NCBI RefSeq assembly: GCF_009388985.1
Contig: NZ_CP036422.1
Span: forward strand, 2,556,501 to 2,620,500
Source of the DNA: Halioglobus maricola
Lineage (GTDB): Bacteria; Pseudomonadota; Gammaproteobacteria; Pseudomonadales; Halieaceae
DNA length: 64,000 bases
Direction of reading: 5' to 3'
The position numbers and the translations under genes were made by a program. Below are positions 31,301 through 40,323 of this stretch, piece after piece; the stretch's first letter is position 1, and each line of letters begins with the position of its first letter. A model generated the notes under the pieces. It worked only from the letters and a program-made list of their open reading frames with translations, ran no database searches and was not told the origin of the DNA.

Positions 31301-32975
31301 AAGACTCTCGCTTGGCCGACAGGCCTCGGCTCAATAACATGACAGGTAACAGGCCGATGATAACGACAGCCAGCGCGGGCGCAGCGGCGTCCGCCAAGCG
31401 CTCATCGGATGCCAGTTCATAGGTTCGCACCGCCAGGGTGTTGAAATTGAAGGGCCGCAGTATCAAGGTGGCGGGCAACTCTTTCAGTACATCAACGAAA
31501 ACCAACAGCAGCGCCGTCAGCAAGCTGCCGCGCAACATCGGCATGTGAACCCTGCGCAATACGCCCGCCGGTGTCAGACCCAGCCCGCGAGCAGACTCGT
31601 CAAGACTGGGACGGATACGCGCCAGGCCAGATTCGACTGACTGCAAGGAGACAGACAGAAACCGCACAACGTAGGCAAACACCAGCGCAACCAGTGTACC
31701 GCTCAACAGAAGACCACTGGAAACACCGAAGTACTGCCGCAGGAAACTGTCCAGTTGATTGTCCAGCCAGGCAAATGGGATCAGCACCCCTACCGCAATC
31801 ACGGTGCCGGGTACGGCATATCCCATCGCTGCAGTTCGAACGGAGACGGTTTCCACCCTACCCGGGTGAAGTCGTCGACCATAGCCCAAAAACAGTGCCA
31901 CCAGTAAACAGCACAGGCTGGCAATAGCTGCCAACATAAAGCTGTTGCCCGCCAATTCGAGAAAGGCGCCACTGGAGAACTGCGACCAATCACTCGCTGC
32001 CCAAAGCGATAATCTGGCTGCCGGAATGACAAAACCTGCCAGGAGTATTCCTCCGGCCAGTAAAAAACAGCAGCTACCGCGCCAACCCGTGAGACGTATT
32101 GGCTGTGCCTGCTGCGTTGGGGCTGCGGGGTGGAACCGCATACGTCCGCGAGACCGACGCTCCAGCGCAAACAGTACGAATACAAACAAGAGCAGGAACG
32201 AGGCAAGCTGTGCCGCCGTCTTCAGCTCGCCCAGCCCATACCACGTCCGAAAAATACCCGTGGTAAACGTACTGACGCCGAAATAGTCGACCGTGCCGAA
32301 GTCTGCCAGCGTTTCCATTAGCGCCAGGCTGACGCCGGCTGCTATTGCCGGGCGGGCCATAGGCAGCGCCACAAAAAACAGTGTCTGCCAGGGGCCTCTA
32401 CCCAGGTTTCGCGAGGCTTCCAGCAAGGCAGTGGATTGTTCGGCAAAAGCGACGCGGGCAAGGAGATAAACATAGGGGTAAAGTACCAAGGACAACATGC
32501 AGACTGCCCCACCCAGCGATCGTATTTCCGGGAACCAGTAATCACCGTAGCCCCAGCCAAAGGACTCACGCAAACTCGTCTGAACGGGGCCAGTAAAATC
32601 CAGCATCCCCGTATAGGTATAGGCAATGATATAGGCTGGCATTGCCATGGGCAGAAGCAACGCCCAGCTAAAAAAGCGGCGGCCAGGAAAATCGCACATT
32701 ACCGTGATCCAGGCGGTACTCACCCCCAGCAGGAATGTACCGACGCCTACGCCGATCATCAGCAACAGGGAATTCAACACGTAGTCGCCGAGAACCGTAT
32801 TGCGCAGGTGCACCCAGACTTCGCTGTAGGGCAGCGCCAGGCTTCCTCCAATCACAAGTATTGGCAATGCGAGTAGCGCAGCTACTGCAACGAGCCCTAT
32901 CCGCCAGTAACGGCCAGGCTCTGATATGGCTATAGGGGCTGACGCCACCGTTGTGTTTGACTGACCTACTTCCAA
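31284..32975 (-). CDS. Fe(III) ABC transporter permease (FbpB type)
   Basis: This 563-residue inner-membrane protein has two fused permease halves of about six helices each. Each half carries the cytoplasmic EAA-type loop that contacts the ATPase: LLEASRNLGRGPWQTLFFVALP in the first and LDESARGLGLTPAGVLRRVHMP in the second. The fused arrangement is usual for FbpB/SfuB/HitB. It starts at TTG 32975, overlapping the binding-protein stop by 10 bases; GTG 32948 is a possible alternative. It is the second gene of the iron operon. Confidence 0.92.
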   Translation of the reverse strand: MEVGQSNTTVASAPIAISEPGRYWRIGLVAVAALLALPILVIGGSLALPYSEVWVHLRNTVLGDYVLNSLLLMIGVGVGTFLLGVSTAWITVMCDFPGRRFFSWALLLPMAMPAYIIAYTYTGMLDFTGPVQTSLRESFGWGYGDYWFPEIRSLGGAVCMLSLVLYPYVYLLARVAFAEQSTALLEASRNLGRGPWQTLFFVALPMARPAIAAGVSLALMETLADFGTVDYFGVSTFTTGIFRTWYGLGELKTAAQLASFLLLFVFVLFALERRSRGRMRFHPAAPTQQAQPIRLTGWRGSCCFLLAGGILLAGFVIPAARLSLWAASDWSQFSSGAFLELAGNSFMLAAIASLCCLLVALFLGYGRRLHPGRVETVSVRTAAMGYAVPGTVIAVGVLIPFAWLDNQLDSFLRQYFGVSSGLLLSGTLVALVFAYVVRFLSVSLQSVESGLARIRPSLDESARGLGLTPAGVLRRVHMPMLRGSLLTALLLVFVDVLKELPATLILRPFNFNTLAVRTYELASDERLADAAAPALAVVIIGLLPVMLLSRGLSAKRESYVRPT

Positions 32976-34006
32976 CCGGCCCGGTCCATTGCCATCACGG
33001 CCTGAGCATTGAGCCTGCCCAGTTCACTGGCATCCACCTGGTCTTGCTTGAAGCCTCCCCATGATTTGAGCAGGTCGCTAACTTCAACGCCTTCCCTTGC
33101 CGGGTACTCATTATTGGTTTCGGCGTACCAGCGCTGGCTTTCCTGACGCGCCAGGAATTCAATCAGGGCGATTGCCTGATCAGTGTTCTTGCTGGCAGCG
33201 ACCACCCCGGCCCCGCTGACGTTAATGTGTGTGCCGCGCCCCGCCTGGTTGGGCCAGAAGATGCCAACCTTGCTGGCGGCCTGTTGCTGCGCAGGGTCAT
33301 CAGACTTGACCATGGCTCCCAGATAGTAGCTGTTGACCACCGCCACATCACACTGGCCTGCCGCCACCGCAGCGATCTGGTCTCGGTCTCCACCTTGCGG
33401 TGGGCGGGCAAAATTCGGCACGAAAGACGACAACCATTGTGCAGTTTTGTCTGCGCCTTCAGTGGCCAGCATGCCGGCGACCAACGATTGGTTATAAATA
33501 TTGCCGGAGGAGCGAATGCACACTCGGCCTTTCCACTCAGGGCCTGCCAGCGCCTCGTATGTGCTCAGCGCTTCGGGCTCTACCCTATCGCTTGCGAATA
33601 CAATCGCTCGAGCGCGCACTGACAGCCCATACCAGTAGTTCTCCGGGCTGCGCAGATGGGCGGGAATCGCCGCCTGCAAAACTTCCGATTCGACCGGCTG
33701 CAGTACGTCGGCTTCTTGCGCACGGTACAGTCGGCCGGCATCTGTGGTTATCAATACATCCGCAGGCGAATTGGCGCCTTCACTCTTGAGCCGCGTGAGC
33801 AAGGCATCGCCTTTGGCGGTGACCAGGTTCACATCAACACCTGTCTCTTTAGTGAACTTGTCCAGCAGAGGCTTAATCAGCGCTTCTTTCCGGGCCGAGT
33901 AGACATTCACTTCCGCGGCAGAAAGCAGCGGCGCGACAAGTATGGAAGACAGCAGCGTGGCACAGAGCGTCAATCGACCCTGGAAAGAGTTCAATGGCTT
34001 TCTCAT
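32966..34006 (-). CDS. Periplasmic Fe(III)-binding protein (FbpA/FutA type)
   Basis: I set the start at ATG 34006 (346 aa); the frame extends upstream, but the residues before it are not signal-like and would run through the Fur box. The signal peptide ends LLSAA-EV. The mature protein has the class hallmarks: EVNVYSARKEALIKPLL at the N-terminus, GDALLTRLKSEG, and the twin Tyr iron ligands in VVNSYYLGA. It delivers ferric iron to the permease. It is the first gene of the transporter operon, and the Fur box at 34036-34054 lies 30 bp upstream, overlapping the expected promoter. Confidence 0.93.
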   Translation of the reverse strand: MRKPLNSFQGRLTLCATLLSSILVAPLLSAAEVNVYSARKEALIKPLLDKFTKETGVDVNLVTAKGDALLTRLKSEGANSPADVLITTDAGRLYRAQEADVLQPVESEVLQAAIPAHLRSPENYWYGLSVRARAIVFASDRVEPEALSTYEALAGPEWKGRVCIRSSGNIYNQSLVAGMLATEGADKTAQWLSSFVPNFARPPQGGDRDQIAAVAAGQCDVAVVNSYYLGAMVKSDDPAQQQAASKVGIFWPNQAGRGTHINVSGAGVVAASKNTDQAIALIEFLARQESQRWYAETNNEYPAREGVEVSDLLKSWGGFKQDQVDASELGRLNAQAVMAMDRAGWK

Positions 34007-34035
34007 GGTATGTTGTTCCAGATCTATTTGAGAAC

Positions 34036-34054
34036 GCCAATTATTCTCATTATC
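34036..34054 (-). promoter_or_regulatory. Fur box of the iron ABC transporter operon
   Basis: On the minus strand the site reads GATAATGAGAATAATTGGC, 15 of 19 matches to GATAATGATAATCATTATC, with the first eight bases identical. It lies 30 bp upstream of the binding-protein start, so iron-dependent repression is likely. Confidence 0.8.
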
Positions 34055-34262
34055 CTGAAAGTTGCAAGGCAATTACGTTACTTCTGGACATCGACGCGCT
34101 CAGTCCCCCATCGGAATCGAATCACGCCATGCCGGGCTCAGGTCTAGTCCATTCTATTACCATCGAGGTCATCTGACTGATCGCTGCGACATTTCAGCTT
34201 AAACATGCGATCGGTTGGCTGCTATTCTAGTATTCAAAATAGTATCCCAACACGAGGCTCTC

Positions 34263-35501
34263 GTGAAAAATATCAGGCTTAGCAGACGACGGTTTTTTGC
34301 CGGCGCAGGTACTTGCGCCGCCGCCATGGCCATACCTGGTTGCTCAGATGAACCGCCACACGAACGCTACAATCAGGCAGACCGAGACCTGCTGCGACGG
34401 CAGCGTGAGCAAGAACAACGTTCGAGCGGCATGAGTCGCTTCGGTCCACAGGTATATCGGGGGTATCAAGGCCTTTCAGCTCTTCCCTGGTTTGATCTAG
34501 ATGAACACGGCAAACTGCAGTGCATCGATGACAGTGTGCCACTAGCGATCGATATGCACAGTCATCTAGGAATATCTGTCCTGCTTGCTCCCGATATCAA
34601 CCTGCAAGCCCGCACAGAAAGAACACGACATCTGCTCGACTGTGATGCACCCAACGCGCCCTGCCGTCTTGACCTTGACGTATACGCCAATGCCAACTTT
34701 ACCGAAGAAGACGAACGCTCCATGCAGAGGAGCACGCTAGCCCAGGGGCTCTGGGGAAGCGACATGGCGGCCACGCAGACAATACCGAACCTGCTCGCGG
34801 AAATGGATGCAATGCGCGTCAAACAATCCGTGGTTCTACCGATAAAAATGGGGCTACCCTTTGGCGATAACCTGACATCCCGGTGGCTTGATGCCATCGA
34901 CACTGCCAAGGTCGGCGATCGCCTGGTGGCAGGGCTCTCAGTACACCCTCGCGGGGCCGACCGTATACAACAACTGCGCTCCCACGCTGCCAGAGGTGCG
35001 AGGGTGATGAAGCTGCACCCCACCGTGCAGGCTTTTTACCCCGACGACCCCGACATGATGGAACTGTATGAGGAAGCGCAGCGGCTAGGTATCGTCTTGT
35101 TTTTCCACGGCGGTCGCGCTGGAATAGAACCGGAGTCACGCCAGCGATATGCGATGCCCAGGCACTACGAAGCGGTGCTGAATGAATTTCCGAAACTCCA
35201 GGTAGTGCTGGGGCACGGCGGCGCCCGGGATGGCTCAGCAATGCTGGAGATGGCAGTGCGCTATGAAAACGCCTGGCTGGGCATTCACGGCCAGTCTATC
35301 AGCGCCCTCGACACCATGATCAACCGTACGGGTGGAGAGCGCCTGCTCTTCGGTTCAGACTGGCCCTTTTACCACATAGGCATGTCGCTGGCGAAAGTCC
35401 TGTTAGTTACCGAAGAAAAGAAACGCCACGCTGTGCGTTCCAGGATACTGCAGGGCAATGCACTCGAGCTCCTCCCCGCTCTTGCCATCAGCCAAGACTG
35501 A
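34263..35501 (+). CDS. Exported TIM-barrel amidohydrolase (amidohydrolase-2 type)
   Basis: I chose GTG 34263 (412 aa), which has GAGG six bases upstream; longer versions put sequence before the signal. The N-terminus has a twin-arginine-like SRRRFFAGAG followed by a lipobox-like IPGC at Cys27. The product may therefore be folded before export and lipid-anchored. Metal-dependent hydrolase motifs follow: AIDMHSHLG (first metal His pair), MKLHPTVQAF, LFFHGGRAG, VVLGHGGARDG and the late catalytic Asp in LLFGSDWPFY. Relatives are hydrolases or decarboxylases of aromatic and lactone substrates. It is followed 34 bp later by a sulfotransferase, possibly in one operon. The substrate is unknown. Confidence 0.85.
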   Translation: MKNIRLSRRRFFAGAGTCAAAMAIPGCSDEPPHERYNQADRDLLRRQREQEQRSSGMSRFGPQVYRGYQGLSALPWFDLDEHGKLQCIDDSVPLAIDMHSHLGISVLLAPDINLQARTERTRHLLDCDAPNAPCRLDLDVYANANFTEEDERSMQRSTLAQGLWGSDMAATQTIPNLLAEMDAMRVKQSVVLPIKMGLPFGDNLTSRWLDAIDTAKVGDRLVAGLSVHPRGADRIQQLRSHAARGARVMKLHPTVQAFYPDDPDMMELYEEAQRLGIVLFFHGGRAGIEPESRQRYAMPRHYEAVLNEFPKLQVVLGHGGARDGSAMLEMAVRYENAWLGIHGQSISALDTMINRTGGERLLFGSDWPFYHIGMSLAKVLLVTEEKKRHAVRSRILQGNALELLPALAISQD

Positions 35502-35535
35502 TTCCTGAGCTATACTGACTCCAAAAATTCAGCAG

Positions 35536-36459
35536 ATGAAACCTATGTCAAACCAAAAACCGAGACGTGCTCGCACATTGGAAGAATTCATCAGGATTTC
35601 ATCGCTGGCAGCGCAGGGCCCCTCTCCAAACTATCGTCCTTACGAACCCGGCAATGAGGATGTGTTCATCAGCAGCTGGGCCAAAAGTGGAACGACACTG
35701 CTGCAGCAGATGTTCCATCAGATTCGGACCGCGGCAACCGGCGGCGACATGGACTTCGACGACATCAGCCGGGTGGTACCGTGGGAAGATACGGCGCAAA
35801 TGGTTGACCTCGATATGCAAGCCGATCAGCGTGCGATCCCGCGCGGATTCAAGTCTCATCGGGAGTACGAGCGACTGCCAGCAGGCATGCGCTATGTGAT
35901 CGCGCTTCGTGACCCCAAGGAAACCTTTGTATCCTTCTATCGCTTCTTCAACGGATGGCACCTGGAACGCGATGCCCTACCCTTGGAAGACTTTATGCCT
36001 CTATGGATGGGCGGCGGCCCGGGTGGCTGCGACTACTTCTCACACCTGCTTAGCTGGTTCCCACGTCGCGACGAGAACGATACCTTATTGGTGACTTATG
36101 ACTGGGTGACCAGGCATCGCGAAAAGATGGCCCGACAACTTGCGCAGTTTTGCCGGGTCGAGCTGGATGAGGCTCAACTGTCCATGGTCGTCCAGCGCAC
36201 ATCGAGGGAGTACATGTACACCCACAAGGATCGATTCGACGACGCTATGATAGTTCGAGCCATGGAAGAGCGGAGTGGCCTGCCGCCCGGTAGCGATTCG
36301 AGCAAAGTTCAGGCCACTGGCAGCAACGCACACGCGCTGCCAGATAGCATTGCCTCAGAGATAGATCGATTCTGGGAAGAGCGTGTACTCCCCGCAACCG
36401 GGCACGCGAACTTCGCTTCGCTGGCAAACGCAGTAGACAATTTACCCGGCAACGCCTGA
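35536..36459 (+). CDS. Sulfotransferase family protein
   Basis: This 307-residue cytoplasmic protein has the PAPS-binding 5'-phosphosulfate loop SSWAKSGTTLLQQMF near its N-terminus and the 3'-phosphate-binding segment IALRDPKETFVSFYRFFNGW. It also has the conserved WFPRRDENDTLLVTYDW region and a C-terminal helix bundle with FWEERVLP. It is expected to transfer sulfate from PAPS to a hydroxyl or amine of a small molecule such as a steroid, phenol or lipid. ATG 35545 is an alternative start. Neither has a strong ribosome site, which fits coupling to the amidohydrolase 34 bp upstream. The acceptor cannot be inferred. Confidence 0.88.
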   Translation: MKPMSNQKPRRARTLEEFIRISSLAAQGPSPNYRPYEPGNEDVFISSWAKSGTTLLQQMFHQIRTAATGGDMDFDDISRVVPWEDTAQMVDLDMQADQRAIPRGFKSHREYERLPAGMRYVIALRDPKETFVSFYRFFNGWHLERDALPLEDFMPLWMGGGPGGCDYFSHLLSWFPRRDENDTLLVTYDWVTRHREKMARQLAQFCRVELDEAQLSMVVQRTSREYMYTHKDRFDDAMIVRAMEERSGLPPGSDSSKVQATGSNAHALPDSIASEIDRFWEERVLPATGHANFASLANAVDNLPGNA

Positions 36460-36552
36460 TTTCTCCCTCAAGCAAAAGCGGAGGTCACACACTAACTCCG
36501 CCCAGTGAGTCGTCTTTTCACACAAAAAATTTCACTGCCGCAGGACTCTCTA

Positions 36553-36568
36553 TGTCACGTGAGTGACA
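36553..36568. promoter_or_regulatory. Palindromic operator TGTCAC-N4-GTGACA before the alpha/beta hydrolase
   Basis: TGTCACGTGAGTGACA has perfect 6-bp arms around a 4-bp centre and lies 84 bp upstream of ATG 36652. Nearly the same element lies upstream of the TonB receptor at 40207-40222, which suggests one regulator for both. Confidence 0.5.
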
Positions 36569-36651
36569 CATTTTAAGCAGCTCGATCGCTTATCGTTGAA
36601 CGTACCTGCTAATAAGAAGTGCATGCAGTTCAATCTGCTGAAAGAGGTTCA

Positions 36652-37623
36652 ATGATGCTATCCCCAAAAGTCCCCTGCCAAATCGTGGCACCCTTGATCG
36701 CCCTGTTGCTTGCGGTCGCTACGCCCGCCTATTCGAATGAGCCCTCGATCAATGAGGAATCGATCACTTTCTGGAGTGGTGGCGCTCAGCTGCGAGGGAG
36801 TGTTTTCAAGCCGCAAGGCTTGCAGCCAGAAGAAAAACTTCCCGGGATACTGCTAATTCACGGCTGGGGCGGAAACCGAAGCAACCTCAACAGGTCATTT
36901 GCCCCGAATTTTGCCAGCAAGGGCTTTGTCGTGATGACATTCGATCTCCGCAGCTGGGGAGAGAGCGAAGGGTTCCTGTTGAACACAGGGGAAATTCCGG
37001 TAGCAGAAGAGGCCAATGAAGTAAGCCTCAAGGCACAACATCTTCGCTCCATAGTGAATCCCGCGAAGATGATTGAAGACTCTCGCGCCGCCCTCTCATG
37101 GTTTGTAGCTGAACCCAATTTGCAGGCAGACAATATCGGCGTTTGGGGTACCAGCCTGGGTGGAGGCCTGGCACTGGTCACCGCCGCCAATGACAAGCGA
37201 ATCAAGGCGGTGGTCACCCAGGTAGGTGCCGTCAACAACAAGGCAAACTTTCTTATGATTCCTGACAAGATGGTGGCCGAGTGGGAAACACAGCGAGCTC
37301 GAGGAAAAATTGCGCCCTACCCTGGCCCGGAATCGGCTATTCCTGGATTCAAGGGCTACCCGGACATGATCGCCATCAAGCAGTATGACCCAGCGGCATA
37401 CTGGCAGGATCTCAACGTGCCTACGCTTATTATCGACGCAGAGGACGAAGAGCTGTTTGACCGACGCGTCAATGGCATGGCACTGCATGAATCTCTAGAG
37501 GGGCGCGTTGAGAATCAATATCTCGTGCTTCCGGGAAAGCACTATGACATCTATCGCGACGAAGGCTACAGGCAAGCGCTGACGGCGGCCCAGAATTGGT
37601 TTTTGAAGTATTTGAAGAAGTAA
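36652..37623 (+). CDS. Secreted alpha/beta hydrolase
   Basis: I chose ATG 36652 (323 aa) because AAAGAGG precedes it at about 5 bases; the frame opens at GTG 36619. The signal peptide ends TPAYS-NEP. The fold is a classic alpha/beta hydrolase: oxyanion region LLIHGWGGNRSN, nucleophile elbow GVWGTSLGGG, acid in TLIIDAEDEELF and catalytic His in LPGKHYDIYR. It resembles dienelactone-hydrolase/X-Pro-peptidase-like esterases acting on small esters or amides in the periplasm. It converges with the TonB receptor gene and shares its upstream palindrome. The hydrolase may act on a ligand imported by that receptor; this is inference. Confidence 0.88.
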   Translation: MMLSPKVPCQIVAPLIALLLAVATPAYSNEPSINEESITFWSGGAQLRGSVFKPQGLQPEEKLPGILLIHGWGGNRSNLNRSFAPNFASKGFVVMTFDLRSWGESEGFLLNTGEIPVAEEANEVSLKAQHLRSIVNPAKMIEDSRAALSWFVAEPNLQADNIGVWGTSLGGGLALVTAANDKRIKAVVTQVGAVNNKANFLMIPDKMVAEWETQRARGKIAPYPGPESAIPGFKGYPDMIAIKQYDPAAYWQDLNVPTLIIDAEDEELFDRRVNGMALHESLEGRVENQYLVLPGKHYDIYRDEGYRQALTAAQNWFLKYLKK

Positions 37624-37628
37624 CTGGA

Positions 37629-37662
37629 CCCCTTTGCAGCACTAGCATGTGCTGCAAAGGGG
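37629..37662. terminator. Perfect 14-bp hairpin between convergent genes
   Basis: CCCCTTTGCAGCAC (37629-37642) pairs perfectly with GTGCTGCAAAGGGG (37649-37662) around a 6-base loop. It starts 6 bases after the hydrolase stop and lies 54 bases from the receptor stop. There is no T-run on either side, so it is a bidirectional hairpin terminator or an mRNA-end stabiliser. Confidence 0.65.
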
Positions 37663-37715
37663 TGTCCTCGTATAGATAACCAAAGAGCTGTTATCTGCAC
37701 GAGGTGGCTTAAACG

Positions 37716-40148
37716 CTAGAAGTTATACGTCAGGCGTATACCGTAAGTACGAGGCTCGGTGAGGTCGTACTCAGCCACTTGCTGCGTTGTGCTGATTTCA
37801 CTCTTCAAAATCACCTGTCGATCGTCGGTGATGTTCTTAACATAAGCAGTGACTTCCCAGGTCAAATCCGTAGAACCGGCACTGAGCCGAGCGTCCCAGC
37901 GATCCCAGCTATCGAGCGTGTCATAACTGTTATTGAAGGGGCTGGTGTACTGCTCATCAGTATACATATAGCTCGCCGCTGCTCTCCACGCCAACGACAT
38001 CATGTCCCATTCGTAGATGAGATTGGCAGAGAAGCCAAGCTCCGGAGAAAGGGTGAAGTTGTTGCCCGACAGATCCTGTTCCTCAGTACAGAGAGGCGCC
38101 AGACTATTGCCTTGCGCCAACGGCCCAATGGCACAGCCGGTACTATCGAGAGAGCTGAAGTCTTCATATTCAGTATCGTTATACGACATTGCCATACTGA
38201 AGGTTAGCCCTTCAGCCAGCAGCGCAGCCAATTCAGCTTCAAGGCCCCAGGCATTGGCTTCATCTGCGTTTTCGTAGATAGCGATGGCGACACCGTCAAC
38301 CACTTCATCTTTCTGAACCTGCAGATCGGTATAGTCATAGTAATAGGCGGCGGTCGTCAGGTTCAGGCGCTGGTCCCAGAAGCTACCCTTATAGCCCACC
38401 TCAAACGACAGTAGGTTTTCCGGATCTACAGAACCCACTTGATCACCACCGGATGGCGACAGCAAGTTAAAGCCGCCCGAACGATAGCCTGTCGCGGCAA
38501 ATGCATACAGGAAATGATCGTCCGAGAGGAAATGATCTACGCCGACACGCCAGGTGAACTTGTCCCAATCGTCTTCAATACTGCGATAGGTCGTTGGATT
38601 CTCGGGATCACCCACCCACTGGGCAAACCAACTGTCATCGCCATCTTTCTCGTCATAGCTGTAACGCAAGCCGAATGTCAGGATGGTACTCGCTGTCAAA
38701 TCCCAGTTCATCTGGCCATAAACTGCGTAAGAGGTGGTATCAACACTGCCGACACCGCGAAAGAGATCACCCCCTTCCACATCCACTGGCGCACCGATAA
38801 ATGACCCGAACAGTGCGTAGGTTTCCATCAACTCGCGATTGTGTTCGATAAATGCGAGGGTCTGGTCTTCTTCGCTGTTGTAGTAGTACAAACCACCGAT
38901 GAAATTGATATCGCCATCAAAATCGGAGGTCAGTTGCAGTTCATGAGAGATCGTTTCAGAACTCAATGAGAATGGCCTGGTAGTATCGTTTGGCGTTACC
39001 CCATAGCCGGTAAGCAGCGATACCGGAAGTGCAAGGCCGGGAGCAACGGTGAGATTCAGCTGGTTCCAGTCCAGCCTGGAGTCCTCTGCCCGAATGCCAT
39101 CCGCATCCCGGTCCGACTTGTAGTTAAAATCCGACCAACCGAAGGTGTACTTTAGCGAGAAATTATCGGCGTCGTAGTCGCTGATAAAGGTAACGCCATC
39201 ACGCTCGTTTTCAACAAAGGGCTTGCGATCGACAGACACGTACTTCTCGTCCCGAAGCGCCGGATTGTTTTCTTCCATACCCTGATTCGGGTTGACGAAG
39301 TTTTGCCCAGGGAAGATGCCCGGAAAATTCAACTGCTCCCCAGTGTCGACATCAAATACTTCCTGGATATAGTCAGTGGAGTAGGCATCCAGAACATAGG
39401 GGCTTTCAGGTGTAGTACTGGCGTCGCGGGTAAATACCTTGAGTGAGTTGGTCCAGCGGTCTGTCGTCAGATGCTTGAAGGCAATCGAGGCATACTCCCT
39501 GTCAGCGAGATCGTATTCATCGCCATTGCTGATATTTTCCTGAAAGCCTTCTTTTCTTTCAATCTTGGACAGGGCCGCCAACATCGATAGTTTGTCAGTA
39601 ATGGGCCCACTCACCATGCCCTGGGCAAGATACGATTCATGGCTACCCACCTCGCCAACGACCTTCCCTTCCCATTCGTCTGTTGGCTGCATGCTAATGA
39701 AGTTGATCGCGCCGCCAATGGAATTGCGCCCATAAAGCGTACCTTGCGGGCCTCGCAGCACTTCAAGACGCTCGATATCGAGAAAATTGGAATAACCGAA
39801 GATGGTTTCCGTACTGTAAACACCGTCCCAGTACATTCCCACACCGGGATCTGAACCCACGCCAACAGTTGTCCGTCCTACCCCTCGAATACCGACCCGA
39901 CTGGGCGCAACAGTGAGTGACGGCGTGCGAGCCGATATGTCCTGGCCATTTTCAATCCCCAACTGATCGCGCATGCCAGCGTCAAACGCTGTGACCGCGG
40001 TGGCAGTTTCCATCAAGTTGGACTCCACACGATTCGCGACGACCACAACTTCTTCCAGCACCATTTGGGCAGACACGCCAGAAGACAGGGCTGAGAATCC
40101 CGCCACGGCAAGAGCGCCGGCTATCGGTTTACGCTTTAGTAGGGTCAT
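37716..40148 (-). CDS. TonB-dependent outer-membrane receptor
   Basis: This is an 810-residue receptor when started at ATG 40148, which has GGAG seven bases upstream; the frame opens four codons earlier. The signal peptide ends GVSA-QM. A TonB-box-like VLEEVVVVANR leads into the plug (GRTTVGVGSDPGVGMYWDGV, IERLEVLRGPQGTLYGRNSIGGAINF). A long barrel ends YGIRLTYNF. The plug signature is that of the large group found in marine and sphingomonad bacteria that imports glycans, lignin fragments, steroids or other organic compounds, rather than siderophores. No Fur box was seen; the upstream operator matches the one before the secreted hydrolase. The porin gene at 40324 lies upstream on the same strand. 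Confidence 0.92.
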   Translation of the reverse strand: MTLLKRKPIAGALAVAGFSALSSGVSAQMVLEEVVVVANRVESNLMETATAVTAFDAGMRDQLGIENGQDISARTPSLTVAPSRVGIRGVGRTTVGVGSDPGVGMYWDGVYSTETIFGYSNFLDIERLEVLRGPQGTLYGRNSIGGAINFISMQPTDEWEGKVVGEVGSHESYLAQGMVSGPITDKLSMLAALSKIERKEGFQENISNGDEYDLADREYASIAFKHLTTDRWTNSLKVFTRDASTTPESPYVLDAYSTDYIQEVFDVDTGEQLNFPGIFPGQNFVNPNQGMEENNPALRDEKYVSVDRKPFVENERDGVTFISDYDADNFSLKYTFGWSDFNYKSDRDADGIRAEDSRLDWNQLNLTVAPGLALPVSLLTGYGVTPNDTTRPFSLSSETISHELQLTSDFDGDINFIGGLYYYNSEEDQTLAFIEHNRELMETYALFGSFIGAPVDVEGGDLFRGVGSVDTTSYAVYGQMNWDLTASTILTFGLRYSYDEKDGDDSWFAQWVGDPENPTTYRSIEDDWDKFTWRVGVDHFLSDDHFLYAFAATGYRSGGFNLLSPSGGDQVGSVDPENLLSFEVGYKGSFWDQRLNLTTAAYYYDYTDLQVQKDEVVDGVAIAIYENADEANAWGLEAELAALLAEGLTFSMAMSYNDTEYEDFSSLDSTGCAIGPLAQGNSLAPLCTEEQDLSGNNFTLSPELGFSANLIYEWDMMSLAWRAAASYMYTDEQYTSPFNNSYDTLDSWDRWDARLSAGSTDLTWEVTAYVKNITDDRQVILKSEISTTQQVAEYDLTEPRTYGIRLTYNF

Positions 40149-40206
40149 GTATATCTCCATTAATTTTATATGGGATACATCCTAGCGATTCTGGCGGCCA
40201 CAAGGG

Positions 40207-40222
40207 TGTCACGCAGGTGACT
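40207..40222. promoter_or_regulatory. Palindromic operator TGTCAC-N4-GTGACT before the TonB receptor
   Basis: TGTCACGCAGGTGACT has arms that match at five of six positions around a 4-bp centre. It lies 59 bp upstream of the receptor start, and it is the same motif as at 36553-36568. A shared repressor or activator is likely. Confidence 0.5.
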
Positions 40223-40323
40223 ACCCTGGTGAGTTTCTTGATCTCAGGGGGTGGGACCGGACTGTGGGCAAACTCGAACTAGAGAGCGCGAAAAGACAAT
40301 ACGCTGTCTCCCGCATCAGGGCT

